A stretch of DNA of 64,000 bases from assembly GCF_000004075.3 (NCBI RefSeq), contig NC_026655.2:26211489-26275488 (forward strand), read 5' to 3'. Shown one piece after another: positions 36,492 through 47,976 of this stretch. The notes beneath the pieces are model-generated. The model did no database searches, had not been told where the DNA came from, and worked only from the letters and a program-made list of their open reading frames with translations. Every line of letters starts with the position of its first letter. Positions within the stretch are counted from its first letter, which is position 1. A program made the translations under genes and the position numbers. This DNA comes from Cucumis sativus (lineage: Eukaryota; Streptophyta; Magnoliopsida; Cucurbitales; Cucurbitaceae).

Positions 36492-38210
36492 GTAGCTAAC
36501 TCATTTGATTGAAGAACCGAAATACGACTTTCTTTTTCTTTTTTCCACCAGTTAAAACGCTCTACAATGTCTATTTTATGGCTAAGATTACAATTTTATT
36601 TTATGAGTTGTACATAAAACAAGAAGAAGAAAAACAAAACTTTTTTACTAGAGCGAGCAAACGACGAAGGTTTGTATTTCTGATTTCTTTTGTGTCTTTT
36701 GATCCTGTTTTTGTTTCTGTTTTGGGAACGAAAAGAAAGAAAAAAAAGGCTTAACATGATCCTGTCAGCTTGAGTTGAAATCGATTGAACCGGGACTGGT
36801 TTGGATATAATGTGACTGGCTATGACCTTGTTCTTCAACTTGGAGGGAGCATAATTTGGTGGTGGTGGGGCTGTGAAATGATGTTGATGTCAAAGTTGGA
36901 TTGATTTACAACAGGCATTTTTCACATTCTTTTTTCCTATTGAATTAAACTGTATGGATTAAGATCGTGACTTATAAAAATTGCAATATTAATAACAATC
37001 ATGCTAAAAAATTTAATGTCAATAATAATAATAACAACAATGATACCAACTGCACAGTAAATATCCTCTTTAGTGTTTGAAGATGAAAATATCAATTTTG
37101 GTATACTAATTTGGGTTTAGGAAAACTTGTACGGATCACTCTTTTGTTTTAATGTTTAATTGAAATTTGGCAGATGATTATAAAGCAATTTAACGATGAA
37201 CTTCTATTGATGTCAAACACATGTCAAAGTATCTATTCGCAATTTGTTAGACATACCTAAAAAAAATTGTGTGATTCTTTTCCTTCCTTCCAATTCTGCA
37301 CTTACTTCTTCCCTCTCGCTCCTTAGAAGAAAGTGAGAATCCCGAGCACACTTCAATTTTGGTACTTTAAGTGATTTCATCCCGTTTGAGTTATCTACGT
37401 TGTTCTCTTAAGCTTTTTCTTTTTTTTTTAGTTAATATACTTTAAGGAAAATATCAACTATCACACCTAAATTTTAGGTTATATTAATTTAAATTCATGC
37501 ACTAGCAATTTTCATAAATATACCCATTAACATCTTTTTTTTCATATTTAGATTGAAATATATCATTAAAAGCATTTAATCGTATCAATTAATTAAACTT
37601 TTAAACGGTAAAAAGCAAATCAATTTAAACTTATAACATTATGCTTAAAATTATGTAATGCATTCCATTCTTAACTTTAATCATCATATATATATATATA
37701 TAAACACATATGATATAATATACTATTGAGAAATCTTCCATCATCATTTAAAATCATCAAACTTTTTTAAATACATTTTTAAAAGGAAAATTGGGACTAA
37801 TTTCGAAATGTTGAAATTATTTACAAAAGATATAAAGAAAATTAATTAGAGTTTGATAGATTTTGCTACATAAAATGATTCTTTCTAAAATTGAATGACA
37901 AACAATAATTATAATTATAGAACTAACAGAAGTGTATATCATTAATCACATTTATAATTGATTAATTTATAATTTAATTTAAGATAAAATATATTTTTAG
38001 TCCTTAGATTTGGAAGAATATGCATGTTTAGTCAATTTTTTTAGTCTCATAGTTTTTAAAATAGGTTTAAGAGGTTTCTTTAATATCTCTAATACTTTCA
38101 TTTCAAATAATTGTATGAAAATTAAAATAAGAATAATAATTTTTAGAAAAAAAAACTATTTTTTTCTAATTTTAAATATAATATAATTATTTTAAAACAA
38201 ATCAAACAAG
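36309..38210 (+). repeat. segmental duplication, copy B
   Basis: Direct copy of the 26973-28880 region, 9.3 kb away. The match includes the coding tail, the 3' flank (gctctacaatgtctatttta; tggattaagatcgtgactta) and, after unmatched stretches, blocks at 37662-37830 and 38000-38150. A TA microsatellite has grown at 37687-37701 in this copy. Confidence 0.8.
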
Positions 38211-39204
38211 TGTATAAGATATTTTTCCTCTAACTTAAAGGAAGATTATATTTTAGATGGTAAAAGATATTTTATTTATAGGGTTGGCAGTAGAGTTGTT
38301 GAAATTGCATTTGTATTTGTTCTCTTATAGTTATCTAAACCTAATCAACACATATTTAATACATCTTAAAATTAGTCTCTTCTGATTTTTTATTACTCAA
38401 TTAACATAAAACTAAATGTTCTTTACTTTGCAAAATTTATTATTTAATGTATGCTTGAGTTTGACTTTATAAATGTTTACAAACTTTTAGAAAATCAATT
38501 AAAACGAAAAATTTCCCTTGATGATGATATAAAATACTAAAAAAATATAAATTAAAATACTAAAATAATTTTTAGAAACTTAGAGAAAGAAAACAAATAT
38601 TTTAGTGGTTTTTACAAATCTCTCAACTTTTAAGAATAAGTTAAGGAAGTTTGTGGAAAATCAGGTAAAAAATATTTTTATATCTCCGAACTTTTAATTA
38701 TAGAAATCAAGTCTTCAAGTTCAAACTAGTTATAGAAATTGAAACTCGTAACGATAAAAACTGAACTTTCAAACTTCTATAATTGTTACAATTTTGAGTT
38801 CGATAACATAGATTTTATAATTGAAAATTGAGAACATAATTGCAACTGCTGCACATTTTATGAGTACATTTTACAATTTTCCATGATGTAACACATTTCT
38901 CTATTCTCATTCAAAAAAATTGTCACATCAATACTTAAAACGTTAGAGAGAAATAAAAGCATTTAGGTAAGAAATTTGTAAGCGTGGGGTCTTTGATATA
39001 TAAATTCCATACTTTATTAACTTTTTCACAATCCTTTGCTTTCATGTCTTCACTGATTATCCAAAACCCCCTCTCAAAACTTTATATAAAAAGAAAGAAA
39101 AAAAATAAAGCAATTTTTTAAAAAATGAGAGGCCACGTGATCGTTCTTTGTTTCTGTTTTCTATTTCTTATTCCATATTTTCTGTTTCTTATTCTTTTAA
39201 ATAA
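38211..39204. other. AT-rich intergenic DNA
   Basis: No gene seen. A G-box-like ccacgtgatc sits at 39132-39141, before the fold-back element. Confidence 0.4.
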
Positions 39205-39890
39205 AAAATGAATATGTTTAATAACTGTTTCTTGTTTCTTGATTTTATTTGAGATTTATTTTTTATTTTTTTATTTTATTTGCATCTAATTCAATTAAAT
39301 ATTACATCATTCTCACTTGCTCTATTAAACTTACACGACGTCTTTCTCCTCAACCAATCTAGGTTTTCTTCTTTCTCTTTGTGCATATCAAGGTTTTCGT
39401 TGGACATGTGGGTTTTTGCAAGATATGTGTTGAGATGAAGATTGAGATCAGAAAGGCAAAGTCGACGAGGAGGAAGACGAAAACCCACGATGAAGAGGAG
39501 GACTAAAACCCATGGCGAAAACACATATCTCGTAAAAACCCACAGATCCAACGAAAACCTTGATCTATGTAAAGAGGAAGAAGAAAAACCTAGATCCGAT
39601 GAAGAGAAAGACGTCGTGTAAAGGAAGACGATGAGAGAAAGAGGAAGAGGGTGATTGTTTGGGGAAGAAGATGAAGATAAGAGAAAGAAAAAAGAAATCA
39701 CGTGTAAAAATGGAAAAGGAAAAGGAAATAGAAAAGTAATTGGGAAAAAGAAGAGGAAGGCAATAAAATAAATGAGAAAAAGAAAAAGGAAACCAATAGA
39801 AATAAACAACTTTTTTTTGTTTCCAATGGAAGATGTTTCTACTTTTTTTAGAACAAGAAACATATAACATTACCAAACACGTCAGTTTCT
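39205..39890. mobile_element. fold-back element with long inner arms
   Basis: Outer ends are weakly inverted: tgtttaataactgtttcttg (near 39217) against the reverse complement of the right end, tgtttggtaatgttatatg. Inside, arms at 39330-39430 and 39521-39622 are nearly complementary over about 100 bases, sharing cacgacgtctttctc, atctaggtttt, atcaaggttttcgttgga and gagatatgtgt or close variants. ORFs predicted across it are low-complexity and opposite to each other. Confidence 0.55.
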
Positions 39891-40226
39891 TAAAAAAGTG
39901 AGCATGACACATTGAAAAATCAAACGATCAACGAACCTCATATCATATGAAGCAAAATTAAGTGTTTTGTCAGAGATAATGAAAGAAGGTTCAAACAGTG
40001 TTGGTTTAAGAAAATCCAAACGGACAACATTTTAAAAAAGAGTTAAAGATGTAAACCAACAAATCAATTAATCAATAGTAGGTTTGTACTATTTCATATA
40101 TAGGATCGAGATTGATTGAAAAGTCGACATCTATCAAGGGGTATATGTATATGTATATGTATAAAGAAAAAGGAAAAGAAGAAAAACGAGGGAATAGATG
40201 TGGAGAGAAATTGGGGTTATCAAGAA

Positions 40227-40256
40227 AGAGGTTGGATTGGGTTGGGTTGGGTTGGA
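40227..40256 (+). repeat. gggtt repeat, G-quadruplex-like
   Basis: Runs of two or three G spaced by tt or att (ggttggattgggttgggt and on) lie about 400 bases upstream of the JAZ start codon. Confidence 0.5.
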
Positions 40257-40300
40257 TGGAGTGGTTCAAATATATTGAAGAATGTGACAACACAACACAA

Positions 40301-40387
40301 CACGTTTCTCAACAAAACCTAAGGCCCCATTAAGCAAAGCAAGTATTATATATATTCCTAATTCCCAAATATGAAAATAGAAACGTG
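40301..40387. promoter_or_regulatory. two AACGTG (T/G-box) motifs in the JAZ promoter
   Basis: cacgtt at 40301-40306 and aacgtg at 40382-40387 are in opposite orientations. This hexamer is a known target of MYC2-type bHLH factors, which activate JAZ genes in the jasmonate feedback loop. Binding here is inferred. Confidence 0.45.
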
Positions 40388-40557
40388 TTGAAAATGCTAC
40401 ACCAAACGATTTATTATTATTATTCCTCTTTTTCCTTTAACAAGCAAACCGCTATGTATCTATAAACAAAAACCCCCACATATTCCTCGTGCCTTTATTA
40501 TTTCTCTTTCTCTTTCTCTTTCTCTTTCTTTCTTTATTGTTTTCAAGGTTCTTTCTT

Positions 40558-40563
40558 TATAAA
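40558..40563 (+). promoter_or_regulatory. TATA box of JAZ gene
   Basis: TATAAA in the context ctttataaacac lies 92 bases before the start codon, after a long ctttctcttt pyrimidine tract (40500-40540). Confidence 0.5.
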
Positions 40564-40610
40564 CACTTCCACACACACACAATTAATAATCTAAATTATA
40601 AAAATTGAAT

Positions 40611-40646
40611 TCACCTTCTTCACCTTCTTCACCTTCTTCACCTTCA
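40611..40646 (+). repeat. 9-bp tandem repeat in JAZ 5' leader
   Basis: Four copies of tcaccttct (the last one tcaccttca) end three bases before the ATG at 40650. They lie in frame with the gene but after a stop codon and without an ATG of their own. Confidence 0.7.
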
Positions 40647-40649
40647 CCC

Positions 40650-41748
40650 ATGTCGACTTCTTCCGGATTCTCTCAGATTTCTTCTCATAGATCCATCTCC
40701 AACTCCCCTGATAACCTCGCCTTTCTTCCCCTACATCCCATGCTCCTTTCTCCCACCGATTTGAATCTCGGTTTCTCCCCTAATCTCCGCCGAACTAACG
40801 GTGAGCCTCTCTCTCTCTCTCTCTATATATATATCTATCTCTTTTAGAAAAATTATTTGGTGGATTTTGTTTTGTTTTGTTTTGATTTGATTTGGGAGCT
40901 CAAAATTTTCAGGGTCGGTGCCGGAGTTCTTTAACTCGCCGGAAAAAATGGCGGATCGGAAGTCTTTGGATTTGTTCCCTCAAGAGGCAGGATTTGGTAA
41001 CTCAAACGACGTCGATTCAAGGTATGTATGTGTTTTAACAGAAATTCTTCACCGTCACCGTGTTTTGTTCTTTGTTTGATGAAATTGATTTCTTGTTTTT
41101 AGGGTTTATAAATCGGTGACGGCGGCGCCTCAAACTTCCCAAATGACGATTTTTTACGCTGGCCAAGTTTTTGTGTTCAACAATATTCCGGCTGATAGAG
41201 TCGGCGACGTTATGTTTCTAGCCAGTCAAGAAAGCTCGAGATTGAACATCCCTACCGTCGCTGCCCGTCAGCCGCCCATCTTGGTCGGCACTCCCGCCGA
41301 TTCTTTAAGTTCCACTTCCCCTGTTCCCACTCGCAACCAAACTTCTCCTCCGCCGCCTCCTCCTCCTTCCGTTCCCGGTGGTAATTAACACCAACAACAA
41401 CAAACCCATTTTTAAATTTCATTAATTTCCATCGCCGGAACTTGAAATTTTCATTCTAATGATCGAATCTTCCCATTTCCGCAGCTCTCCCGATGGCTCG
41501 TAAAGCTTCGATTCAGCGTTTCTTGGAGAAGAGAAAAGACAGGTGAGGATTAGAACTTTGAATTTCATTTCATCGAATAAAAATTCACAATTTATTCAAG
41601 AAAAAAATGGATGGGTTTGTTAACTTCCTCTGCCTTTTTCTGGAACAGACTAACTCCGAGAACGCCTTACCAGAGCAGCTCTCCGGTGACAAGCAAGAAG
41701 ACCGGCGAGAATTCATGGCTGGGATTGGCGGTGCAGTCTCAAAAATAG
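40650..41748 (+). CDS. JAZ (TIFY) jasmonate signalling repressor
   Basis: Five coding exons: 40650-40800, 40913-41021, 41103-41380, 41485-41542 and 41649-41748, giving 231 aa. The ZIM/TIFY domain begins at about residue 102 with TIFYAGQVFVFNNIPADR; this motif binds NINJA and other JAZ proteins. The Jas motif is built from exons 3 to 5: ALPMARKASIQRFLEKRKDR followed by LTPRTPYQ, with the LPxARK degron core contacted by jasmonoyl-isoleucine and COI1, so the protein should be degraded on hormone perception. The C-terminal end SWLGLAVQSQK resembles that of JAZ1-type proteins, while the N-terminus does not. A Pro-rich stretch (SPPPPPPPSVP) separates the domains. As usual in JAZ genes an intron splits the Jas motif; retaining it would cut off the C-terminal part and give a form more stable than normal. 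Nuclear location expected. Confidence 0.94.
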
Positions 41749-42975
41749 TATTAAGAAATATGAAATTTGAAGTAGAGAGAAAGAAACTTAGATTAAAGAA
41801 TAAAGGGAGTTTGTTGTTGCCATTTTTGCATAAGCCTCTGTTTTTGTGAAAAGCTCTGTTTTTCGGAGGCTATGGATTTCCTTTTCTTCTTAACCTTATC
41901 GATTCCTTTGGTCGATAATATCTTTGTAAAATTAATATATATTTCTTTACTTTCTATTCTTTAATATTTACTAATGTTTCTATTTTGGTCTCATCAATTT
42001 AGTTTCCATACTTTCTATTATAAACCTAAATATGATTTATATTTCTTCTATTGCTTTCTTTCTTATTATGTTTCATGGATTTATGATATATATTTATCCC
42101 TCGCTACGTATATCATATGTTAATTTTACTCTAAAGTTTAGATTAGAATATCATATTAGTTTTTATATAGCTTATAATTTATTCATTTTAAATTGTTACC
42201 AACTAAATAATAATAATAATAATATTGAGAGAATACATTTAATATTAGAATTTAATCTAAAATTTGACAATTGGAATTGAAAATTGGCATATAAGTTTTA
42301 TTCTTTTATCTCCAAAAGTCCTATCAACAAATTTCAACATGAATCAATAGTAACAAAGTAAATAAAAGAATATATATAACATAAAGGGATTAAGTTATAA
42401 TTCTTTTGGAAATAGGAACCAAATTGAATAGATTAATAATCAAAACATGTATTAGAGAAAGCTAGTGGGAATGAGACAAAAAAAAAAAAAAAAAAAAGAG
42501 TGACTTATACAATTAAAAATCAAAACAATAATCCTATTATACTATATTGGAAGACTTTTGCTTTTTTTTTTTGTTTGTTGAATGGTTTGATTCGCTTCTA
42601 TTTTTTTTTCTTATATTAGTTTGTTTTCGTTTTGTTATTTAATTTAATACGTGTTGAATATCAAATTCTGGTGGTTGTCTCGTAGACATTATAGGACTTA
42701 AATTAGAATGTGCATATGTATAGTAAGTAGGAGAGTTTGAACATTTAGATTTGATTCACTTTCTTAGACGTGATAATGATGTTTTAATTGTAGTGTTATT
42801 TTGACTTAGGCATGCTTATTTGAGTTAAATGGGTCAGGGTATGATCTTAACACTCAATTTTCTTCAATTTCTAAGGTTCGATCGAGGTTGGTTTGAACTT
42901 TTGACCAAAACTATCCCATTGTCAAGGTCCAAATAGGTCACAGTACGCTTTGTTCATCTAACAGAGAGGGTCGAC

Positions 42976-43009
42976 ATTGACCTCATCCTTAGCCAAGGAT
43001 AAGGTCAAT
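42976..43009. repeat. short strong inverted repeat
   Basis: attgacctcatcctt and aaggataaggtcaat are reverse complements at 14 of 15 positions with a four-base loop. It sits in a GC-richer patch (42830-43060) within AT-rich DNA. It could be a transposon relic or a terminator-like hairpin; no adjacent gene is visible. Confidence 0.5.
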
Positions 43010-44151
43010 TGAGCTCCTTTGGCTCAAAGACCACTTAACCACCATTCTCTTGGCAAATTTCTTTTTTCATTTATCATTGTTTCTTAACTCGATAACTTTT
43101 CTTTTTCATTATTTCGACTTTGCCCTTTAGTTTCAAAATCACCTATAACAATGTATATTTAAGTAATTGTTTTGATTGAGAGTTGCATATAAAAGCTTGT
43201 TGATCTTAAAACATGGGCAATATTTAATATTTGAGAAATTTATAGGTGGCTAAACTCTATATATACTCTATACATAAACTCCTACAATAATTAAAAGTTC
43301 ATTTATTTGTATTTAGATGACTTTGATTCGAAGATGATTGGAATTTGTTTTGACTTTTGCGGGCAAAAGAAATTAATGTTGATCACACTTGAGATATTAC
43401 AAAAATGTAAACCGAAGACTTATTGGCTTACAAAATCTCATCAACAAATTTTGAAAGACTATAAAATTTATTTTTTAATAGTTTTATTATATAGAGGTAA
43501 ATAGTTTCTCAATTTTTTATATTTTTGAAAAAACTTCTTTTTTACTCCCAAGTTTATTTTACTATAACTCTCACATTTATTTTGTTTTTTTTATTCTAAT
43601 TCTAGAAAATAAAATCTTTGGAAACTAGTTTTTTTTTGTTTCTCAAATTTTTGTTTTGATTTCTTTTAGAAAAAAGGATAACTCAGGTTGATGTGTATTT
43701 CTAAGTTTAATTTTTGATGGAAATATAATGGAAATTTTATTTTACCGGCCAAGTTTAATACTAAAGCAAGAAATCATAGATAAATAAATGAATGAATGAA
43801 ATAAATTAAGCATGAATGTATGGTTTAATACCAAATGTAAACCAAAACCCTACTTTGTTTTTCTTCTAAATTACTACATTATTTCATGAGCTTTTAAGTC
43901 TCAATTTTTAACTTCTTTTTCTTCTTAAAAAAAATCAATAATATCATAGAGGATTGAATTCACAGTTTTATCGTGGAGTTGTCAATTCCTTTAAGTTTTT
44001 TAATAATCATACTTTTATATCTTTATAAACTCTTCTTAGAATGTAATCTTGAACGATAATTAACCTAGCAAGTGAGAAGATACCATATGAAATTAATTTG
44101 ACAATTAATTTCAATTAATGTTAAACCCGTTCTTAAAATTAGATTCAAAAC

Positions 44152-44154
<3 letters not shown>

Positions 44155-44186
<32 letters not shown>

Positions 44187-44416
44187 CCTTACTTTTCTAA
44201 GTGCTCTTAGATTTTGAGAAAAAGATGATACTTTTTTTCGTCTTTCTTCCTCCTATGTTCACTATTTATTTCTAACATTTTTTATTGATTCTAATCCAAC
44301 GAGTGCACAACAAAAATCGAAAATTGTATTAAATCGATTTTTCTTCGGAAATAGTAAATCTTCCATGGTACAACAAGAATCACATGTTGTTCCTACATCT
44401 TTTCTAACCTTTAATG

Positions 44417-44459
<43 letters not shown>

Positions 44460-45222
44460 GAGATTTAAGAATGATAGCATAGTAAGAAACGATAGAATTT
44501 GTTTGGTGTTAAATATTTTGTTTTTTATTGCATATTTTGAAGAATTCAAAGTGGCGGACGTGACAGAAAAGCCAATTACACCACATTTCATATTTCTATT
44601 CATCACTTTAAAGTCAACAAATTAATTTTTGTAACGCGTTTTTGAATTCAATCTTCTTCTTCTTCTTTTTTAAAGAACATATCTATTAAAAGTAAAAACA
44701 CATTACATTTTTATTCATACACATTTCAAAATATTACCGATGTTTTAGCCCTCCACTTAAAGTTGGTAGAACGATCTATTCGAGCACCAATTACAATAGT
44801 TGGTAAGTCAATAATAACTAATATGACATTTCATAAGATGAAAGATTCAATCATCTATCCTCATGAATGTTAAGACAATTGTTATAGAAGCATTGGTATT
44901 TTTATTGGACATTCAAGAAGTTTATAAAATTGGGGTTAACGAATGTCATGATCGAATTAGATTTGTTAATTCTCATCAATAAACTTTGTGATTAGAGTAA
45001 TTTTTTTAATGAAATGTAGGATAATTTTTGTATGAAATGTAGGATTGGTTGCAACAAACTAATGTGTCTCAACTTTAATTTCCCCTAGTCCATGTTTTAG
45101 CGAGTTGTGCTTCTAAAAATATGGAGGAAAAAATTTGGAATTGTAATTTTTTTTGGAGTAGTGGATGATATTTATTTATGTAACCCAACAACATGTACTT
45201 CATCAAATTAAGGCAGTACGAT

Positions 45223-45269
<47 letters not shown>
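44155..45269. repeat. three (TA)n microsatellites
   Basis: Tracts at 44155-44183, 44418-44456 and 45226-45269 (about 14, 19 and 22 units) lie within 1.1 kb. Lengths are likely to vary between accessions. Confidence 0.9.
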
Positions 45270-45271
<2 letters not shown>

Positions 45272-46278
45272 AGTGTTTAGAATTTGTGTTTTGTTTTGAT
45301 TTATTCATTAAATTTTAAGATTTATACTTTTAATATGAAATTTTCACTTAATACTTAATACTCACCTACATGGTGATGTCTATAACTAATTAATTATAAA
45401 TTAATTTGAATAATGATAAAAAAAAAATAGTGAATCTTATCAATTTTAATTCTTTTAATTAATTAAATTAACACTCAATAGTAAATGGAATAGTTAGTAA
45501 AATTTGAGGTTAAAATTGTCAAACTCAATTCATAATAATCAATTTCGAAATTTGAATAAAATTCAAATTTTAAATGTGGAATTGTAACCTTTTAAAGCTC
45601 AGATGAGAAAAAAATAAAACGATTAAACATGTAATATTTTAAAATAAGAAATAAATTAAAAAGGACAAAAAGGCATTTTTTTATGAAATTAAAGAAAATA
45701 TCAATTTGGCATTCAATCACTCAAACAAAATTACTTTATTGTGTTTGTGTTTTGAGAAAATAATATACTAAGCTTCAAACTTTTTATAATTATTTATGTA
45801 TATAATTTTCCTAAAATATTGAAAAATTCACATTTCAATTTGTTCAAGTAAAAGAAATATAAATTAGGTGACCAAATTATATCATTTTTAGTTGGAATAA
45901 TTAGATGTAGCTACTTTATTACAAATTGTCCCTTTTCTTTTTATTTAAAAATAAAGGATTTCATCAAATTTGATACAATTAAACCGAAGCAAACCAAAAG
46001 TTTTCCTTTTACTAAGAGTTTCATTTGATTTGGTTAAGAATGATAAGAAATATGAACATTTTTATTTTTGTTTAGTTTCAAACCCGAAATTGAATTCCAT
46101 AATAAAAATAATTAACCTGCCATTAGATTGAAATTAAAGTTGATACACATCTTAGTACATATAAATATTAGAAGAAAAGAATATTATTTAATTTGATATA
46201 TATATAAAAAAAAAAATGAGTTTGACAAAATTATTGATGTGAATGAAAAAGAAAAGCTAAGTAAAAGAGAGGGGTAGT

Positions 46279-46859
46279 TTAAACGGGGAGGCCCTCTTCA
46301 TCAAATCCGAGCTCTCTCAGAACTTCCTTGCATTCTGAAAGCTTCTCCTTCTTCAGAAAGGCGAGAGGATTGGCAAGGCGTACGGGATTGGTGATTCCAC
46401 TGTTGTTTGTGATGGTGACTCTAGAAGTATGTCCATACCCTTCCTTAGAGATCTCATCGCAGTCTGGATCCACACTCTTCATCAAAGAAACCTCACAAAC
46501 CTCTTCTTCATGATCTCCGTCCGCTTCAATACTGTATTTTCCTGATTTGTCTGTCACTGCTTCTTTGTCCAATGTCACACTCCCACCTTCGATTTCTTTG
46601 CATTCCAATTTCACAGTTGCACCTACGACATTCAAATTAACATTTCAAATTCCAATTCCAATTCCAATATAGAGTTAGGGTTAGAGGTAGAGTTGATTAA
46701 TATACCTTCAAGGAATTTACTGACTTTAGTGAAGAATTGGACACGACAAGTGTCACAATACACTTTGCCTTCCACGAAGAATTGATCCTTGCAGGATGCT
46801 AAATGGAAGAGTGATATAAAGCAAAGAGCTGAAACAAGTATGATGGTAGATTTTGCCAT
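46279..46859 (-). CDS. Ole e 1-like secreted protein (pollen allergen/extensin family)
   Basis: Two coding exons on the minus strand: 46859-46706 and 46622-46279, giving 165 aa. The first 23 residues (MAKSTIILVSALCFISLFHL onward) form a signal peptide, so the protein is secreted. The mature part opens with the family signature VEGKVYCDTCRVQF. Six cysteines (YC, TC, LEC, EVC, PDC, SEC) fit the three disulfides of the Ole e 1 fold. The segment ATVKLECKEI, AVTDKSGKYSI and the end RLANPLAFLKKEKLSEC resemble the Arabidopsis SAH7 type rather than pollen-only members. Members act in the extracellular space; several are linked to pollen tubes or wall processes, but the function of this one is unknown. 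Intron phase 1 restores the Gly of LEGATV. Confidence 0.9.
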
Positions 46860-47928
46860 TGTTTTACTCTTGTATCTTTTGTTTTTCTACTTTTTATTTT
46901 CCTTTGTAGATTAGATTAGATTAGAGTTGTAGAGATTATGGAGAATTTATAGGTTCAATTTGATGGGAATTTAGTTAGTTGGTTGTTATTTTTGGGGATA
47001 TATAAAAGGAATGTTTCCTTATGACCCTTAACCTTACCTTAATTCTCTCCACTAAACTAGAATTTATTTTTGACTTGGCATTTAATCCAAATAATTTCTT
47101 CACATTTTTAAGCTTTCAAAATAGGAATTATTGTAAGGAAAAAAAAAACAATAATGCTTTAAAAATGGAACAACAGAATTGGTCTAAACTTATTTTTACT
47201 TTTTATTATTCCGACTAACAAATGTATACAATAATACTTTAAAAATGGTAAGAGAAAGTTTCTGGTGTAGCTTTTTATATATAGTATAGATAGATTAAAT
47301 TTCTTTTATTTTTTATAATCTTTTAAGAAACATCTTCGTAAACTAGTTAATAATAATTGATATTGAATTAAAATGGATAGCTCAAACAAATTTATTTTCA
47401 GCGGAGAGAAAAGGGAGATAGGAGATTCTTACCACTTCTCAAAGTATTGGCAATCACACATTTACTGCATGCTTTGGATGATCATTCACTCGACATTGTA
47501 AGTATTGTTGCAAGGTTGTATTTCCTTGTGTAGACTTCAACCACATTCACTTCTTTGTTGACTCTGGCTACTTGTTGGATTCACGTTCAAAGTTGAATAC
47601 AAAGTTGAATACGCTTACTTTTATCTGAATCAGTTTTAATATTTGGTAAACTATGGTGTGATAATAAAGTTACTCTTCAAATAAAGTCAGTTGGTTCATG
47701 CATGTGTTAGTCAAGTCATCCAACCCCATTTCTACTCTAAACCCTAAACCCTAAACCCACATTGGAGAATTTTCTTAATTCTCTTTCTAATATTTTATTA
47801 ATAAACAAAGTATTGTTCGAAGTCAGTTAAGATTATTTTGAAAGAAAAAGAAAAAATTGAAACAGAACTTTTGTTTGTTAAGATTTTAAGTTCACACCTA
47901 TTCATAAGGCTCGCTCACTCCTTCTAAC
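46860..47928. other. divergent promoter region between Ole e 1-like gene and beta-galactosidase
   Basis: The two genes diverge from this 1.1-kb spacer. It contains a telo-box cluster at 47736-47758. No gene seen; the ORF at 47021-47218 has no domain. Confidence 0.5.
47736..47758 (+). promoter_or_regulatory. telo-box cluster
   Basis: Almost three units of taaaccc (ctaaaccctaaaccctaaac) lie about 220 bases upstream of the beta-galactosidase start. Telo-boxes (AAACCCTA) occur in promoters of growth- and translation-related plant genes. It may instead be an interstitial telomere-like relic. Confidence 0.6.
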
Positions 47929-47936
47929 TATATAAA
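47929..47936 (+). promoter_or_regulatory. TATA box of beta-galactosidase gene
   Basis: TATATAAA followed by cacc lies 48 bases before the ATG at 47977, implying a very short 5' leader of about 15-20 nt. Confidence 0.5.
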
Positions 47937-47976
47937 CACCCATAAATTCATCCAAAATTTCAATACCCAAATAGCC

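Larger units (their letters stand above)
41749..46278. other. 4.5-kb intergenic region with TA microsatellites
   Basis: No gene supported. It holds the JAZ 3' UTR at the left, a T-rich and AT-rich body, an A tract at 42480-42497, a hairpin at 42976-43009 and three TA microsatellites (44155-44183, 44418-44456, 45226-45269). ORFs crossing the TA tracts are artefacts of the repeat. Confidence 0.5.

Noticed and set aside
39291-39863. 190-codon minus-strand ORF
   Set aside because: Mostly Phe/Leu/Ser low complexity across a purine-rich fold-back element; not a plausible protein.
44262-44625. ORFs on both strands through the TA microsatellite
   Set aside because: The YIYIYI runs come from the repeat itself.
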